Shown: one piece after another, positions 50,504-60,251 of the stretch | Numbering within the stretch: the stretch's first letter is position 1 | How the letters are laid out: the number at the start of each line of letters is the position of its first letter | Origin: Candidatus Marsarchaeota archaeon | GTDB taxonomy: Archaea; Micrarchaeota; Micrarchaeia; Micrarchaeales; Micrarchaeaceae | NCBI GenBank assembly: GCA_023473665.1 | Contig: JAMCYM010000002.1 | Span: 248,001-312,000, forward strand | Direction of reading: 5' to 3' | DNA length: 64,000 nucleotides | The notes under the pieces: generated by a model | Databases searched by the model: none | What the model was told of the DNA's origin: nothing | Seen by the model: the letters and a program-made list of their open reading frames with translations, nothing else | Program-made: the position numbers and the translations under genes

Positions 50504-51169
50504 TTATAGTAGAGCGCGCCCGAACTCTTCCATGCTCGTGAACATGTAGTCGGGGCGCCATTTCGAGAGCATTGACGCGCTGTCGAACCCGTTCGTGACT
50601 GCCGCTGATGCTATTCCAGCATTCTCCGCAAGCTTTATGTCGTCGATCGAGTCGCCGACGTAGATCGTTGTGCGCCTGTTCGCGCGAAGCACCCTTAGCA
50701 GTATCTCTATCCCAAGAGGGTCGGGCTTGAGCCGCATTATTGACTGTGCGCTCAGTATGGCGTCGAAGTATCCAATGACATTGAGGCGATCGAGCTCCCT
50801 GTATACGCGCCATAGTGCGGCATCCGTGAACAGCGCCACTTCCTTGCCCTTTTCCTTGAGCGCTTCGAGCGTTTCCCTTGAGCCGTAGCTCAGCCTCGGC
50901 ACTATGAAAGCAAGCGAGAGGTCGCCGATGAAGGTCAGCAAAGCAGTCTCGGCCTCGTGGAGCTCGGCCAGCGTCCGGCCTGTGTGGACGTGGCGCATGT
51001 TTGCGGCTATCTCATCTTTAGTGTACTTCCTGACGCTGCCTCTTGAAAGTGATTTCTTAGTGCGCCAATGAGGATTCAGCGCCGCGTTGAGCTTGCGCGC
51101 AGTGCTCACGCCCCTGAGCGTGCCGTCCCAATCGAATATGAATGTCTTGTATGGCGAGAGCTGGCCCAT
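50504..51169 (-). CDS. HAD-superfamily phosphatase, phosphoglycolate phosphatase-like
   Basis: 221 residues. Motif I FIFDWDGTLRG, motif II ALFTDAAL, the motif III Lys in RLKPDPLGIEIL, and motif IV IYVGDSIDDIKLAENAG, with a helical cap between I and II. It dephosphorylates a small metabolite, probably phosphoglycolate or a nucleotide. Its ATG overlaps the leuS stop codon (TGATG), so it is translated with leuS. Confidence 0.85.
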   Translation of the reverse strand: MGQLSPYKTFIFDWDGTLRGVSTARKLNAALNPHWRTKKSLSRGSVRKYTKDEIAANMRHVHTGRTLAELHEAETALLTFIGDLSLAFIVPRLSYGSRETLEALKEKGKEVALFTDAALWRVYRELDRLNVIGYFDAILSAQSIMRLKPDPLGIEILLRVLRANRRTTIYVGDSIDDIKLAENAGIASAAVTNGFDSASMLSKWRPDYMFTSMEEFGRALL

Positions 51170-53988
51170 CACTCCCACCTTATGTCGAGGCTAGGCCTTT
51201 CAGGCAGCGACCTCTGCGCCCTGCTTGAGCCTGACGAGCCTTCGCGCTCTACCTTCACTTCGACGCCCAGCCTGCTGCTCATGTAAGGTGCTGCCTGCGA
51301 AAGCCCGTCAAATATGGCGGCGTCGTCGTATTCCCCGAGCTCGGCCAGCTCAGGTAACCTCTTTGCGAACTGCGTCAGGAACGCGGAGAGCTTTTGCCTG
51401 TCGATGTCCTTGAGCTTGCCGCTGGACATCGCCTTGCCGATGTCGCGCTCATTGCACAGCACGTTGTATGCCACGGCCTTCCAGTCCTCCGAGACTATCA
51501 CTGTGACCGACTTCGGCTTCTTGCCCTTGTTGGCATCGATCTTGGCGGTGAGTGCGAGCGTAGACTCTGCGTCCTCTATGGTGCGCTGCACCATCTCCTC
51601 TGCGCGCTCCACTGCCATGTTTATCATGCTCTCATCGCATTCCGGCCAGCGCTCCTTCTCTATGAAATTGCTCTTGCCCAGCATGTGCCAAAGCTCTTCG
51701 GCGAGGAAGGGCATGGCCGGAGCGAGCATGAGCACAACCTTCTCTATGAAATCGCGCACCACGAGCGCGTTCGCTCCGCCCCGCGCAGCGTACCACTTCA
51801 GCTCATTGACCGAATTGTAGTAGATGTCTATGTATGCCTCGCGCAGCGATAGCCTGTCCATTGCCTGGCTGGCCCTCTTTATCTTGGAGTTGAGCTTCGA
51901 GTACAGCCAGTAGTCTATGTGGCCGAGTGCCCCGCTGTCCTCGCCGTCAAGCGCGCCCACCATGTCATACAGGAACTGGTTCTTCGTCATGACGCCAATT
52001 GCGCTGTCAGGCATGAAGTTCATGTCAGATTCTAGATCGCCGCCTACTATCAATATGAAGCGCACCGTGTCTGCGCCGAATTTCAAGAGCGCGTCTCCAA
52101 GCGGCATCACGTTGCCTGTGCTCTTGTGCATCTCCTGCCCCTTGAGGTTTATCATGCCGCTCGTGACTATCTGTTTCGGCCAGAAGGGCTCCGGAAATAC
52201 TGCAAGATGGTTGAATATGTAGAAAGTGAGATGGCTGGGTATGAGCTCGTGTGCGGAATGCCTTGACGTGTACTTGTACCAGTACGCGAAAGAGTCACGG
52301 CATTTCTTCGTAGCCTCTGGATCGATGCCTGTATTTCTCGCGACCGCGTCGACATTGCCCTCGCCCAGCAGCACGTAATCGAAGAACTCCGGCTTGAGCT
52401 GCTCGGGCTTCACGCCATAGCTATGCAATACGTGCACGAACGTGTAGAACGCCATGTATATGGTTGAGTCTGAGAGCGGCTCTATTATGTGTGATGGGTT
52501 CAACGGGAACTTCGTGCCCAGGCCTTGGGCGCGTTCGACGGGCTTCATTTCGAGCCATTCAACTGTGGCATTGTATGCGGCCCGCATCTTCTCGGGATAG
52601 AGCTTCATCTTGGGCATGTAGCTTCTGACCTGCTCCTTCCATGCGGGATTGCCGTAATCTATGAACCACTGGTCCTCTATGACCTTCACCACTGCCTTGT
52701 AGCCGCACCTGCAATAGACAGGCTGCTCGTTTGCCAGGACGTACATGCCTGTGGCGTCGCCCTTTCCTCGCAATTCCCTTGCCACCAGCTCTCGCGCCTC
52801 GGCAACCGGCTTGCCCTTGTACTCTCCTACAGCCATAATCCCGTTGCGTTGCTCTGTCTTGTAAAGCAGTTTCGTCGCCTCCTCGACCTTCTCGTCCGGC
52901 GCATGCGCATCCGCACCCACAGCCTTTAGGTACTTCGCTGCTGGCAGCTCGTTTGCTGGTTCGCCTGCCATAGTAATTATTACCTTGGCCGGCAGCGCAC
53001 TGCCGCTTCCTAGCCTCTCGAGCGCCGCATAGTCGAACGGTGCATGCGCAGGCACCGACATGACAATGCCGGTGGCGAAATTGGGCTTGACGAAGTAGCC
53101 CGGAAGCACCGCTATGCCTTCACCTGTAACGGGGTTTATGGCTCTCTTTGACAAAAGCTCCGCCGCGCTTATCTCCTCTTCTACCGTTAGCTTCGCCTGA
53201 TATGAGAGCAGCGCTGCTGCGTCCTTGCTGATGTAGAGCTTTGAGCCCTCAACTTTGGCAATTACGTATTCCGCCTTGTCATTAATGAACAGGTTGGTCA
53301 CGCCGTATATAGTCTCAGGCCTGTATGTCGCGCAGGCGAAGAACGCGTCGCTGGCCGAGTCCCTGAACTTTATCACGGTCATTTCCTCTATCTTCGGATC
53401 TACGTCATGGAGCGTATCGTGCATGCCTATGGCGTTGCCCTCATTCGGGCACCATCCTACTGGATGCCTGCCCTTGACAAGGAAGCCCTTCGCGTTCAGC
53501 TTGGAGAACTGCCATTCCACCATCTTGCTGTATATTGCGTCGGTCGAAGTGAAGCTTCGACGCCAGTCTATGCTGAGGCCGGCATGCCTCATCTCTTCTT
53601 TGTACACGCCTGAGAAGTACTCTGACAGCAAGGCGGGATCTGCAAGGCTCTTGACCTTGTCCCAGCCGATGTGGTATAGCTCATATTCCTTCTTTAGGTC
53701 CTCGTCGCCGGCAAGTATGCGCTTCACTACCGCAAGTATCGGCGTGCCCGTCTTGTGAAAGCCCATCGGGAAAAGCACGTTGAAGCCCTTCATGCGCATG
53801 TACCTTGCGTAGAAGTCTGCCGTGCCGTATGTGCGCATGTGGCCTATATGCTGGGGAATGTATGTATAGGGCCAGGCGGCCGTTACCAGTATGCTGGGCC
53901 TATCGGTAGGTTCGGCCTCGAAAAGCTTGGTTTCGTCCCATGCCCTTAGCCATTTATCCTCGATGGCTTTGTAATCTATCACTTGCAT
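51169..53988 (-). CDS. leuS: Leucyl-tRNA synthetase, archaeal type
   Basis: 939 residues from ATG 53988. Class I signature HIGH is in PQHIGHMRTYG near residue 45. The C-terminal part of the catalytic domain holds GQEMHKSTGNVMP at the KMSKS position, with Met-Ser replaced by Met-His. The editing domain (about 200-440) and the archaeal C-terminal extension are present. It charges tRNA-Leu. The frame is open to 54048, but the TATA-like CAATTAAAAAG (54022-54032) suits the downstream ATG. First gene of the leuS-HAD-SecB-like-polB-map cluster. Confidence 0.94.
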   Translation of the reverse strand: MQVIDYKAIEDKWLRAWDETKLFEAEPTDRPSILVTAAWPYTYIPQHIGHMRTYGTADFYARYMRMKGFNVLFPMGFHKTGTPILAVVKRILAGDEDLKKEYELYHIGWDKVKSLADPALLSEYFSGVYKEEMRHAGLSIDWRRSFTSTDAIYSKMVEWQFSKLNAKGFLVKGRHPVGWCPNEGNAIGMHDTLHDVDPKIEEMTVIKFRDSASDAFFACATYRPETIYGVTNLFINDKAEYVIAKVEGSKLYISKDAAALLSYQAKLTVEEEISAAELLSKRAINPVTGEGIAVLPGYFVKPNFATGIVMSVPAHAPFDYAALERLGSGSALPAKVIITMAGEPANELPAAKYLKAVGADAHAPDEKVEEATKLLYKTEQRNGIMAVGEYKGKPVAEARELVARELRGKGDATGMYVLANEQPVYCRCGYKAVVKVIEDQWFIDYGNPAWKEQVRSYMPKMKLYPEKMRAAYNATVEWLEMKPVERAQGLGTKFPLNPSHIIEPLSDSTIYMAFYTFVHVLHSYGVKPEQLKPEFFDYVLLGEGNVDAVARNTGIDPEATKKCRDSFAYWYKYTSRHSAHELIPSHLTFYIFNHLAVFPEPFWPKQIVTSGMINLKGQEMHKSTGNVMPLGDALLKFGADTVRFILIVGGDLESDMNFMPDSAIGVMTKNQFLYDMVGALDGEDSGALGHIDYWLYSKLNSKIKRASQAMDRLSLREAYIDIYYNSVNELKWYAARGGANALVVRDFIEKVVLMLAPAMPFLAEELWHMLGKSNFIEKERWPECDESMINMAVERAEEMVQRTIEDAESTLALTAKIDANKGKKPKSVTVIVSEDWKAVAYNVLCNERDIGKAMSSGKLKDIDRQKLSAFLTQFAKRLPELAELGEYDDAAIFDGLSQAAPYMSSRLGVEVKVEREGSSGSSRAQRSLPERPSLDIRWE

Positions 53989-54059
53989 CGCCCAAGGTGC
54001 CGCATAGAGCTTGAAAGAAGAACTTTTTAATTGTGACGTACAATACATTACGTAGTACC

Positions 54060-54947
54060 ATGGCCGATTACCTGCTGGCGCTGAGGCTTGGGAGCGTAGT
54101 TGCGATAGCGCTCATCTATATGCTCTACGATCTGTTTAACAACCGCAACGTGCCGTCGATAGTCGTATACGCCACGCTCGCTTACGGCATTGCGCTTACT
54201 GTACTTTACATGAACACGATAATCATAGTAGCCAGCCTGCTCCTTGCAATAGCTGTGCTGGCCATAGGCTACATAATCTACAGGATAGGCCAGCTTGGCT
54301 TTGCTGACGTGGCGGAACTGGCTGCGCTCTCGATGATGCTGCCTCTTCAGAGCGCACCCTTTTTGGTAAGCGCGCTGCAGTTCAACCTTCCCTTCATCGC
54401 ATCCGTAGTGGTGAACTCCGGCATAGCAGTTCTGATAATGGTGCCTCTATACTACATACCATTAGCAATCAAGAGGTTCGGCAGCAAGAAGCTCGACTCC
54501 ATGCTCTCGCAGAACAACTGGGTCAAGGTTGGCATGGTGACAGTGGCATACGCCCTGTTCCTCGCTTTCCTCATATACGTGACAGGCACGGGCTGGCCGG
54601 GCATTGCACTCATAACCGTTATGATGGCGGGATCTGCGCTGCTGCTCTTCTTCGAGAAACCGATAACCGACGTGATGGTGCGCTACGTGACTCCAAAAAG
54701 TATGGAGGAAGGCGACATAATAGCCACTAACCTCATGAGCAAGCGCGAGCTGACAAGCGTGAAGAAGCGCGTGCCCGGCTTCGAGCGTCTCGCGACCCCC
54801 AAGCTGATGGCAACAATGAAAAGGAGGCGCTTCGCCTCGAAGCTCCCTGTATACAAGAACGCGATGCCGTTCGCGGCAGCCATATTTGTGGGCGTCGTGC
54901 TAACCCTGCTGTTCGGCAACCTGCTCCTCTACATCATACCGCTGTAA
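54060..54947 (+). CDS. A24-family prepilin/preflagellin peptidase
   Basis: 295 residues, about eight helices. The two catalytic Asp of the family can be placed: Asp24 (YMLYDLFNNRNVPS, the D-x..-R-x-I/VP pattern) and Asp83 (GQLGFADVAELAALSMMLP, a variant of GxGD with GFAD). It cleaves class III signal peptides of pilins or archaellins and may methylate the new N-terminus in some relatives. No pilin gene is recognised in the window. Divergent from leuS. Confidence 0.75.
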   Translation: MADYLLALRLGSVVAIALIYMLYDLFNNRNVPSIVVYATLAYGIALTVLYMNTIIIVASLLLAIAVLAIGYIIYRIGQLGFADVAELAALSMMLPLQSAPFLVSALQFNLPFIASVVVNSGIAVLIMVPLYYIPLAIKRFGSKKLDSMLSQNNWVKVGMVTVAYALFLAFLIYVTGTGWPGIALITVMMAGSALLLFFEKPITDVMVRYVTPKSMEEGDIIATNLMSKRELTSVKKRVPGFERLATPKLMATMKRRRFASKLPVYKNAMPFAAAIFVGVVLTLLFGNLLLYIIPL

Positions 54948-55005
54948 CAAACTTTCCATCGGAAAGATTTTTATTGTGATGCATACAAGGTAAAGCGGTG
55001 GCTGA

Positions 55006-55734
55006 GTGAAATACGCAAGAGAGCATGTAAAGAGGTACTGGATTTTTGCTTACAGACGCGCACTTGGAGTATCTATGGTGACGTTCGCCATAGCGCTCGC
55101 CATCGGGATAATGTTCACCGGCCTGCTCTCGCCTTCCTTCACCTCCCATCCGATGATCGAGTTTGCTTTCTGGGGCCTCCTTATAATAGTGGCGGCGCTG
55201 ATGCTGATCATGAGCTTCGCCAACGCGCATAGGTCGTCAGTAAGGCTCATGAACGAGCTTGAATCCAGGAAGCACTCCAAATACATGGCGGCCTGGGTAC
55301 TGGCCATCCTTGTGGGAATTGCGGTTTTCGTTATGCCAGTGGTGTTCATAAACAGCTTCATAGCCCCGCTGATGTTCCTGCTGAGCTTCGGCGGCATACT
55401 CTGGGTGCTTTACATATCTGTCACGTTGCTGTTCAGGCACAGCTACAAGGAGCTTGCGTACGGCGCGACAGCGCTGCTTGTCGTGTTCGTGGTGGTTCTT
55501 GGCGCCATAACCGCCACCATGTCGAACGCTGCGCTCTATGCAAGCGAGCAGGGCAACATGGCCGCCATGCTCTTCATAACTGTCGCGACCTTGGTGCTGG
55601 TGTTCGGCTTCACTGGCATGCTGATGATGTTCAACTCGTCAAAGGAGTTCGTCACCGAGTTCGAGAACGCCGTGCGCGAGCTCGAAGGCAGGCCGCAGCG
55701 CAGGACTGGAAGGAGGGCAAGAAGAGGCAGCTGA
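55006..55734 (+). CDS. Polytopic membrane protein with basic C-terminus
   Basis: 242 residues from GTG 55006, about six helices, ending in a strongly basic tail (RPQRRTGRRARRGS). No motif or family recognised. It begins 58 nt after the prepilin peptidase stop, with a TATA-like GATTTTTATTG at 54966-54976, so it may have its own promoter. Convergent with the helicase gene; the tail length is uncertain near 55734. Confidence 0.7.
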   Translation: MKYAREHVKRYWIFAYRRALGVSMVTFAIALAIGIMFTGLLSPSFTSHPMIEFAFWGLLIIVAALMLIMSFANAHRSSVRLMNELESRKHSKYMAAWVLAILVGIAVFVMPVVFINSFIAPLMFLLSFGGILWVLYISVTLLFRHSYKELAYGATALLVVFVVVLGAITATMSNAALYASEQGNMAAMLFITVATLVLVFGFTGMLMMFNSSKEFVTEFENAVRELEGRPQRRTGRRARRGS

Positions 55735-55773
55735 TGAAGCTGCAACGCCAAGAGAAGATGGGTGCAGAGTAGT

Positions 55774-57891
55774 TCAGGTATCGCCGAGCTGCGAGAATAC
55801 TTTCTCGGAAATTTCCTTGCCAAGAAGCCTCACTACCTTTTCCCTGTTGGCGCGTATGTCTGTGACGCGCTTGATGCCGTTGTCGAAGAGCCTGCGTGCC
55901 CTTACCCTTCCTATCTGTTCCAGCCTGACAAGGTCGAGGAGCTCGGCTTTTATCCCGTACCTTAGCCTCACCCTTGTGTCTATCAGCGCGTGTGCCGACC
56001 TCTTCGATATCTTGGCCAACTCTATTGCCGAGTAGGCCAGCCAGTCTGCGTTTGTCAGCTTCGTGAATAGCCCACCAGGTGTCGTGCCGTACTTCTTGAC
56101 CAGCTCATCTTCATGTAATTCTTCCATCCAGTCGTTGAGCATCATGGCGGTGCTGAATGCACCAATCGGATCATATGAGCCGTAGTCCATGCCTGCATAC
56201 TCATACAATGAGCCTGACTTCGCCATGCTCCTGTACATGACGAACTTTGCCTCTGCATCTTCGGTAGGCTTCACGTACGGCCTCATCTCTATGGTGTTTG
56301 ATATCATGTAGAGCGTGCCAAGCCCGTCGTCCGCTTTAGCTAGCGAGTCCATGATCCATTTGGCTGAGAGCGGGTCTATGTAGAGCTCGCTCACGCGCTT
56401 GCCTATCTTCGTCGCGATGTAGGCCCTTTTGCCTGCACGCTCTATGAACTTCCATGCCTCGAGGTCGTCAAGTACCTCACCGATCACGCGCCTTATGTGT
56501 GCATTGTTGCCGTACTGATGGCCGTAGAAGGTCTTCGCGATGAACACGTTGATCGCATCCAGGTCGTTCAGGAAGTCCTCGGCTATGAAGGCCAGCATGT
56601 GCATGCGCAATACGGGCGCCATGCCAAGATTCGAATCTATCGGCTCTGCTTCGGCATTGAGGTAGTTGTTGTACAGGTCCGCGATGGCGTACTTTGACGT
56701 TGCTATGAGGAGCGCCCTGCCCTCCTTGTCGTATTGGGGCCTGCCCGCCCTGCCGAAGAGCTGCATTACCTCGTTGATTCCCAGCCTGTCTGCACCTGAC
56801 TCGCTGTGCCTGTGCAGGTCGCGCACCAGCACAGTGTGCGCCGGTACATTTACGCCGAGGCTCAATGTAGGCGTAGCGCATATGGCCTTGATGAGGTTGC
56901 CCTTGAAGGCCTGCTCCACTGCCGCGCGCTGCGAATTGAGCAGCCCCGCATGGTGGAATGCAACGCCTTTCCTTACCTGCTCTGCAAGCTTGACGCACTG
57001 CGCCGTAGGCCTGTCGAGCGCGTTGAGGATTGCGTCGCCGACTTTCGCCAGCGCCTCGGATTCTGCAGGCTTGAGGAGCTTCTGCACATGGGGGGCAAGC
57101 CTTACTGCGCCGGCTTCCGCATTCCTCCTTGAAGAATAGAAGAGGAGCAGCTGCTTTGAGATGTCTAGCGTATCTTCGAGCACGCGCACCTCGGGCACGG
57201 CGCTTGCGCCTAGGAGCTCCTCGCCGTCACCATCGCCATAATACACCTTGCCATCGCTCACTATGCCCTTCTTTAGGGGCACTGGCCGGTAGTCGCTCGT
57301 GACGAGCTCGGCATTGAGCCACTCCGCCAGCTCGTCTGCGTTGCCTATCGTGGCGCTTAATGCGATGAGCTGCGCATGCGTTGCCGAGGCGAGCTTTGTC
57401 ATGACCAACTCGAGTGTTGGGCCCCTTCCTGGTTCGCCGAGCATGTGCACTTCGTCGAAGACCGCGCATCCTATCTCGGAAAGCCAGCCGATCCTATGGC
57501 GCATCAGGCTATCGAGCTTCTCGGTTGAGATGAATATCATCTCGTATTCCGACAGCCACTGGTCGCTCGCGTCGAGGTCGCCCATCGATATGGCTGTCTT
57601 TATGTAGGGGTAAGAGGCCCTGAACTCGTTGTATTTCTCGCTGACGAGCGCGCGCATCGGGGCTATGTAGAGCGCCTTCCTGCCCTTTGCCAGTATAGAG
57701 TTGACGCACGCGAGCTCGGCAATAAGGGTTTTGCCGCTGGCCGTCGGCGAGGCCACTAGCACGTTTTTGCCATCGAGAAGGCCCTTCAACAGCGCAAGCT
57801 CTTGCGGAGGCGTAAATCTGCGTATGCCCCTCGCCGCAAGGGATTCGAGTATCTCGTTCGGCGCTTTGCCCTTTATTGATGATACGTCCAT
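55774..57891 (-). CDS. hel308: Hel308-type superfamily 2 DNA helicase
   Basis: 705 residues. Walker A is ASPTASGKTLIAE, motif Ia APMRALVSEK, DEVH (motif II), SATIGNA (motif III), motif V LSLGVNVPAHTVLVRD and motif VI QLFGRAGRPQYD. A C-terminal helix-hairpin-helix-like segment (LVRLEQIGRVRARRLFDNG) follows the ratchet domain. It unwinds 3'-tailed DNA at stalled replication forks. The TATA-like CTAAATACTT at 57912-57921 suits ATG 57891; 57903 and 57897 are alternatives. Confidence 0.9.
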   Translation of the reverse strand: MDVSSIKGKAPNEILESLAARGIRRFTPPQELALLKGLLDGKNVLVASPTASGKTLIAELACVNSILAKGRKALYIAPMRALVSEKYNEFRASYPYIKTAISMGDLDASDQWLSEYEMIFISTEKLDSLMRHRIGWLSEIGCAVFDEVHMLGEPGRGPTLELVMTKLASATHAQLIALSATIGNADELAEWLNAELVTSDYRPVPLKKGIVSDGKVYYGDGDGEELLGASAVPEVRVLEDTLDISKQLLLFYSSRRNAEAGAVRLAPHVQKLLKPAESEALAKVGDAILNALDRPTAQCVKLAEQVRKGVAFHHAGLLNSQRAAVEQAFKGNLIKAICATPTLSLGVNVPAHTVLVRDLHRHSESGADRLGINEVMQLFGRAGRPQYDKEGRALLIATSKYAIADLYNNYLNAEAEPIDSNLGMAPVLRMHMLAFIAEDFLNDLDAINVFIAKTFYGHQYGNNAHIRRVIGEVLDDLEAWKFIERAGKRAYIATKIGKRVSELYIDPLSAKWIMDSLAKADDGLGTLYMISNTIEMRPYVKPTEDAEAKFVMYRSMAKSGSLYEYAGMDYGSYDPIGAFSTAMMLNDWMEELHEDELVKKYGTTPGGLFTKLTNADWLAYSAIELAKISKRSAHALIDTRVRLRYGIKAELLDLVRLEQIGRVRARRLFDNGIKRVTDIRANREKVVRLLGKEISEKVFSQLGDT

Positions 57892-57948
57892 CAGCATATG
57901 CATAGGCTTGAAAGTATTTAGCCACTAGCCCGCGCAATGCTGCACGGC

Positions 57949-58725
57949 TCAGCGCGCTGCGTCATCCCCGTGGACCTTTGCCCGCATATGGCGGAGCTCG
58001 AATATCTTGAACTGCTTGTCAGTTTCTGGATTGTACGTGAACCCCGATGTCTGCGTGCCTTGCGCTTCGGCCCCGGCAAGCAGTGTCCGCAGGCTCTCTG
58101 CGTGGGATCTGAAATCAAGAGCGGCCCCAATCCCGTCCATTAAAACATCTTTTGCGATGACAGCCATGTCGCCAGTCGGCCTGATCGTACTGCGTCTTCG
58201 CGTTGCAGGTTCATTAATCTGTCCAGCGGCATAAGGCGCATCATCGCTCCTATAGCGCTTATTGGCAACACGCACGGCTGTGACATTCTGTGGCGCGCCA
58301 GAGAAGCCATGGGCAACGTAAGTGTTCCTGAAGGCCCACGTATTGTCGGAATTCAAGTCCATGAAGCCGTCTACGTTGGCACTTGCGAGCGAATTCATCG
58401 GCCTGAAGTTTCTGTCGATTGCAATCTCGCGCTTCGCATGCTTCCCGGCCTCTGACGAATACTCTGCAACCTCGGTCTTACGTAGCTCCAATTCGTTAGG
58501 TTTGTAGGGCTTACGGCTGGTTTTTGGCATTCGTGTTATAATGCCCTCCTTGGCAAAGAACTGCACAGCGGAGCTGCCAGAGACGGCTTCGATGCCGTCT
58601 GAGCCGTTGCGCCTTATTAAGACTGCCAATTTGCCAGCATCTGGATCGATTTGCGTTCTGCTTTCAGGAGCTCTCTGCGTTGTCTTTGGCTCCATGTCAA
58701 GAAAGTCTAAGTCATCTGCTACCAT
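57949..58725 (-). CDS. Hypothetical protein, 258 residues
   Basis: Soluble, rich in Arg, Ala and Asp, with little secondary-structure pattern: MVADDLDFLDMEPK at the N-terminus, a central RNFRPMNSLASANVDGFMD, and a Thr/Arg-rich stretch (EPATRRRSTIRPTGD). No motif recognised. It lies alone, 58 nt upstream of hel308 in the same direction. A lineage-specific protein; composition suggests partial disorder. Confidence 0.6.
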   Translation of the reverse strand: MVADDLDFLDMEPKTTQRAPESRTQIDPDAGKLAVLIRRNGSDGIEAVSGSSAVQFFAKEGIITRMPKTSRKPYKPNELELRKTEVAEYSSEAGKHAKREIAIDRNFRPMNSLASANVDGFMDLNSDNTWAFRNTYVAHGFSGAPQNVTAVRVANKRYRSDDAPYAAGQINEPATRRRSTIRPTGDMAVIAKDVLMDGIGAALDFRSHAESLRTLLAGAEAQGTQTSGFTYNPETDKQFKIFELRHMRAKVHGDDAAR

Positions 58726-58834
58726 TTTACCCCCACTGAAAAATTAGAGTATTGTAATGCATCACATATAAAAAGATTTCGGTGCTCTTTGCGCACTCCA
58801 GCGAAGAGCGCACCGGCTACGTGTCAAGAACCAG

Positions 58835-58854
58835 GAAAAAGAAAAAGAAAAAGA
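58835..58854 (-). terminator. T-rich terminator of the first small membrane-protein copy
   Basis: On the minus strand three T-runs separated by C residues (CTTTTTCTTTTTCTTTTT), 17-36 nt after the stop of the gene at 58871. An oligo-U signal as expected in archaea. Confidence 0.5.
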
Positions 58855-58870
58855 AGGGAATGAGCAACGC

Positions 58871-59227
58871 TCACTCCTTCGCCAGGCCTGCTCCTATAAT
58901 GGCCAGTATGAAGCCCACTATGCTGACGAACAGCCAGAATGAGCTCACGTATGTCAGGGCCATCAGGGTGAAGCCGCCGATCAGCGCAGCACTGCCTGCA
59001 TACATGCCGAATTTGCCCGATGGCATTAGGTTTGTGAAGCTGACTATGAATAGTAATATCGAGCTTATCAGCGCGCCTGCATACAGCAATGGCAGCCATA
59101 TCGACGACACAGCCGACCCGAATGCTACTGTTCCAATTGATACCAGGTATACAACGACCAGGTATATGATGCTGCCGATGAACTGCAGCACGAATGCTGC
59201 CGGGTTCCTTCTGGTTAATTTCGCCAT
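58871..59227 (-). CDS. Four-helix membrane protein, paralogue 1
   Basis: 118 residues, four transmembrane helices. It is a clear paralogue of the gene at 61004: both contain NPAAFVLQFIGSIIYL, AVSSIWLPLLYAGA and GFILA-IIGAGL. The function is unknown; no charged residues in the helices suggest transport of ions. TATA-like CATTTAAAAACC is at 59260-59271. The copies have the same orientation and flank the arginase-family gene and its neighbour. Confidence 0.75.
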   Translation of the reverse strand: MAKLTRRNPAAFVLQFIGSIIYLVVVYLVSIGTVAFGSAVSSIWLPLLYAGALISSILLFIVSFTNLMPSGKFGMYAGSAALIGGFTLMALTYVSSFWLFVSIVGFILAIIGAGLAKE

Positions 59228-59324
59228 TTAACCACGTTTAGTGAGAGAGCTGGCAAGGTTTTTAAATGTTGGTAAGGCATACGTTTAGCGTCATATAAAG
59301 ATTCCTTTAGTCGTTCCATAGTGC

Positions 59325-60251
59325 ATGTTTAATGCTTTGCGGAAACATACTGCTACAGGCAAATGTGAGTCAATGAAACTGTTGCATGGCATGGCCCCGT
59401 ACAACCTCTTCGGGCTTGAGGATCAGAGCTACGACTCTGCAAAGGTCGTGGCAGTGCCAGTGCCCTACGACTCGACTACCAGCTACAAGGCAGGCGCCAG
59501 GAACGGGCCAATGGCTATAATAGAGGCCAGCAGGGCCGTCGAGCTCTACAGCGAGGAGCTCGGCCGGAAGCCGAGCGAGGCAAGTATATTCACAACAGAG
59601 GAACTCGAGCCTGATGTCGGCTCGCCAGAGCGCACAGTGCGGCGCATAGAGAGGGAGATTGAGCTCATTGTGGCAGACGGGAAGATGCCGTTGCTCATCG
59701 GCGGGGAGCACACGGTCGCGCTAGGCGCGATCGGGGCGCTGGCAAAGGCGGGCAAGGCCTTCAGCGTTGTGCACTTCGACGCCCATGCCGATTCTAGGCA
59801 GGAGTTCATGGGCTCGAAATACTCGCACGCGTGCGTGGCGGCAAGGGCCCGCGAGCTGGCGAGGGGCGTGTATAGCGTTGGAGTGCGCAGCACTGACGAA
59901 GAGAGCGCGAAGCTTCACTCCAAGGATACCTTATATATGAAGGACATGCGGGGCATGGACGCCAAGACCATAGCAGACAGGATAGCAGCCAGAACCGAGA
60001 AAAGCGTATATATGACGATAGACCTTGACGTGCTCGATCCCAGCGAGATGCCGAGCGTGGGCACACCCGAACCAGACGGCATGCGCTTCAGGCAACTTGT
60101 AGATGTGATAGCCATGCTTCTGAGGAAAAAGGAGCTCCTGGGCTTCGATGTGACTGAGCTGAGCCCCATACCTGGCCAGCATGCCCCGAATTACCTAGCC
60201 GCAAAGCTCATATATCTGATAATAGGTAATGCCTTTAGGGATAGGAAATGA
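59325..60251 (+). CDS. Arginase/agmatinase-family ureohydrolase
   Basis: 308 residues. Metal-binding motifs are GGEHTV, HFDAHADSR, SHACV and TIDLDVLDPS with PSVGTPEPDG, and ELSPIPG. The enzyme hydrolyses a guanidino compound such as agmatine to give putrescine and urea, or a related amidino substrate. The TATA-like TCATATAAAG (59291-59300) gives a leaderless start at 59325, although the family's conserved part begins near MAPYN at residue 23. The TGA overlaps the ATG of the next gene (ATGA), implying coupling. Confidence 0.9.
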   Translation: MFNALRKHTATGKCESMKLLHGMAPYNLFGLEDQSYDSAKVVAVPVPYDSTTSYKAGARNGPMAIIEASRAVELYSEELGRKPSEASIFTTEELEPDVGSPERTVRRIEREIELIVADGKMPLLIGGEHTVALGAIGALAKAGKAFSVVHFDAHADSRQEFMGSKYSHACVAARARELARGVYSVGVRSTDEESAKLHSKDTLYMKDMRGMDAKTIADRIAARTEKSVYMTIDLDVLDPSEMPSVGTPEPDGMRFRQLVDVIAMLLRKKELLGFDVTELSPIPGQHAPNYLAAKLIYLIIGNAFRDRK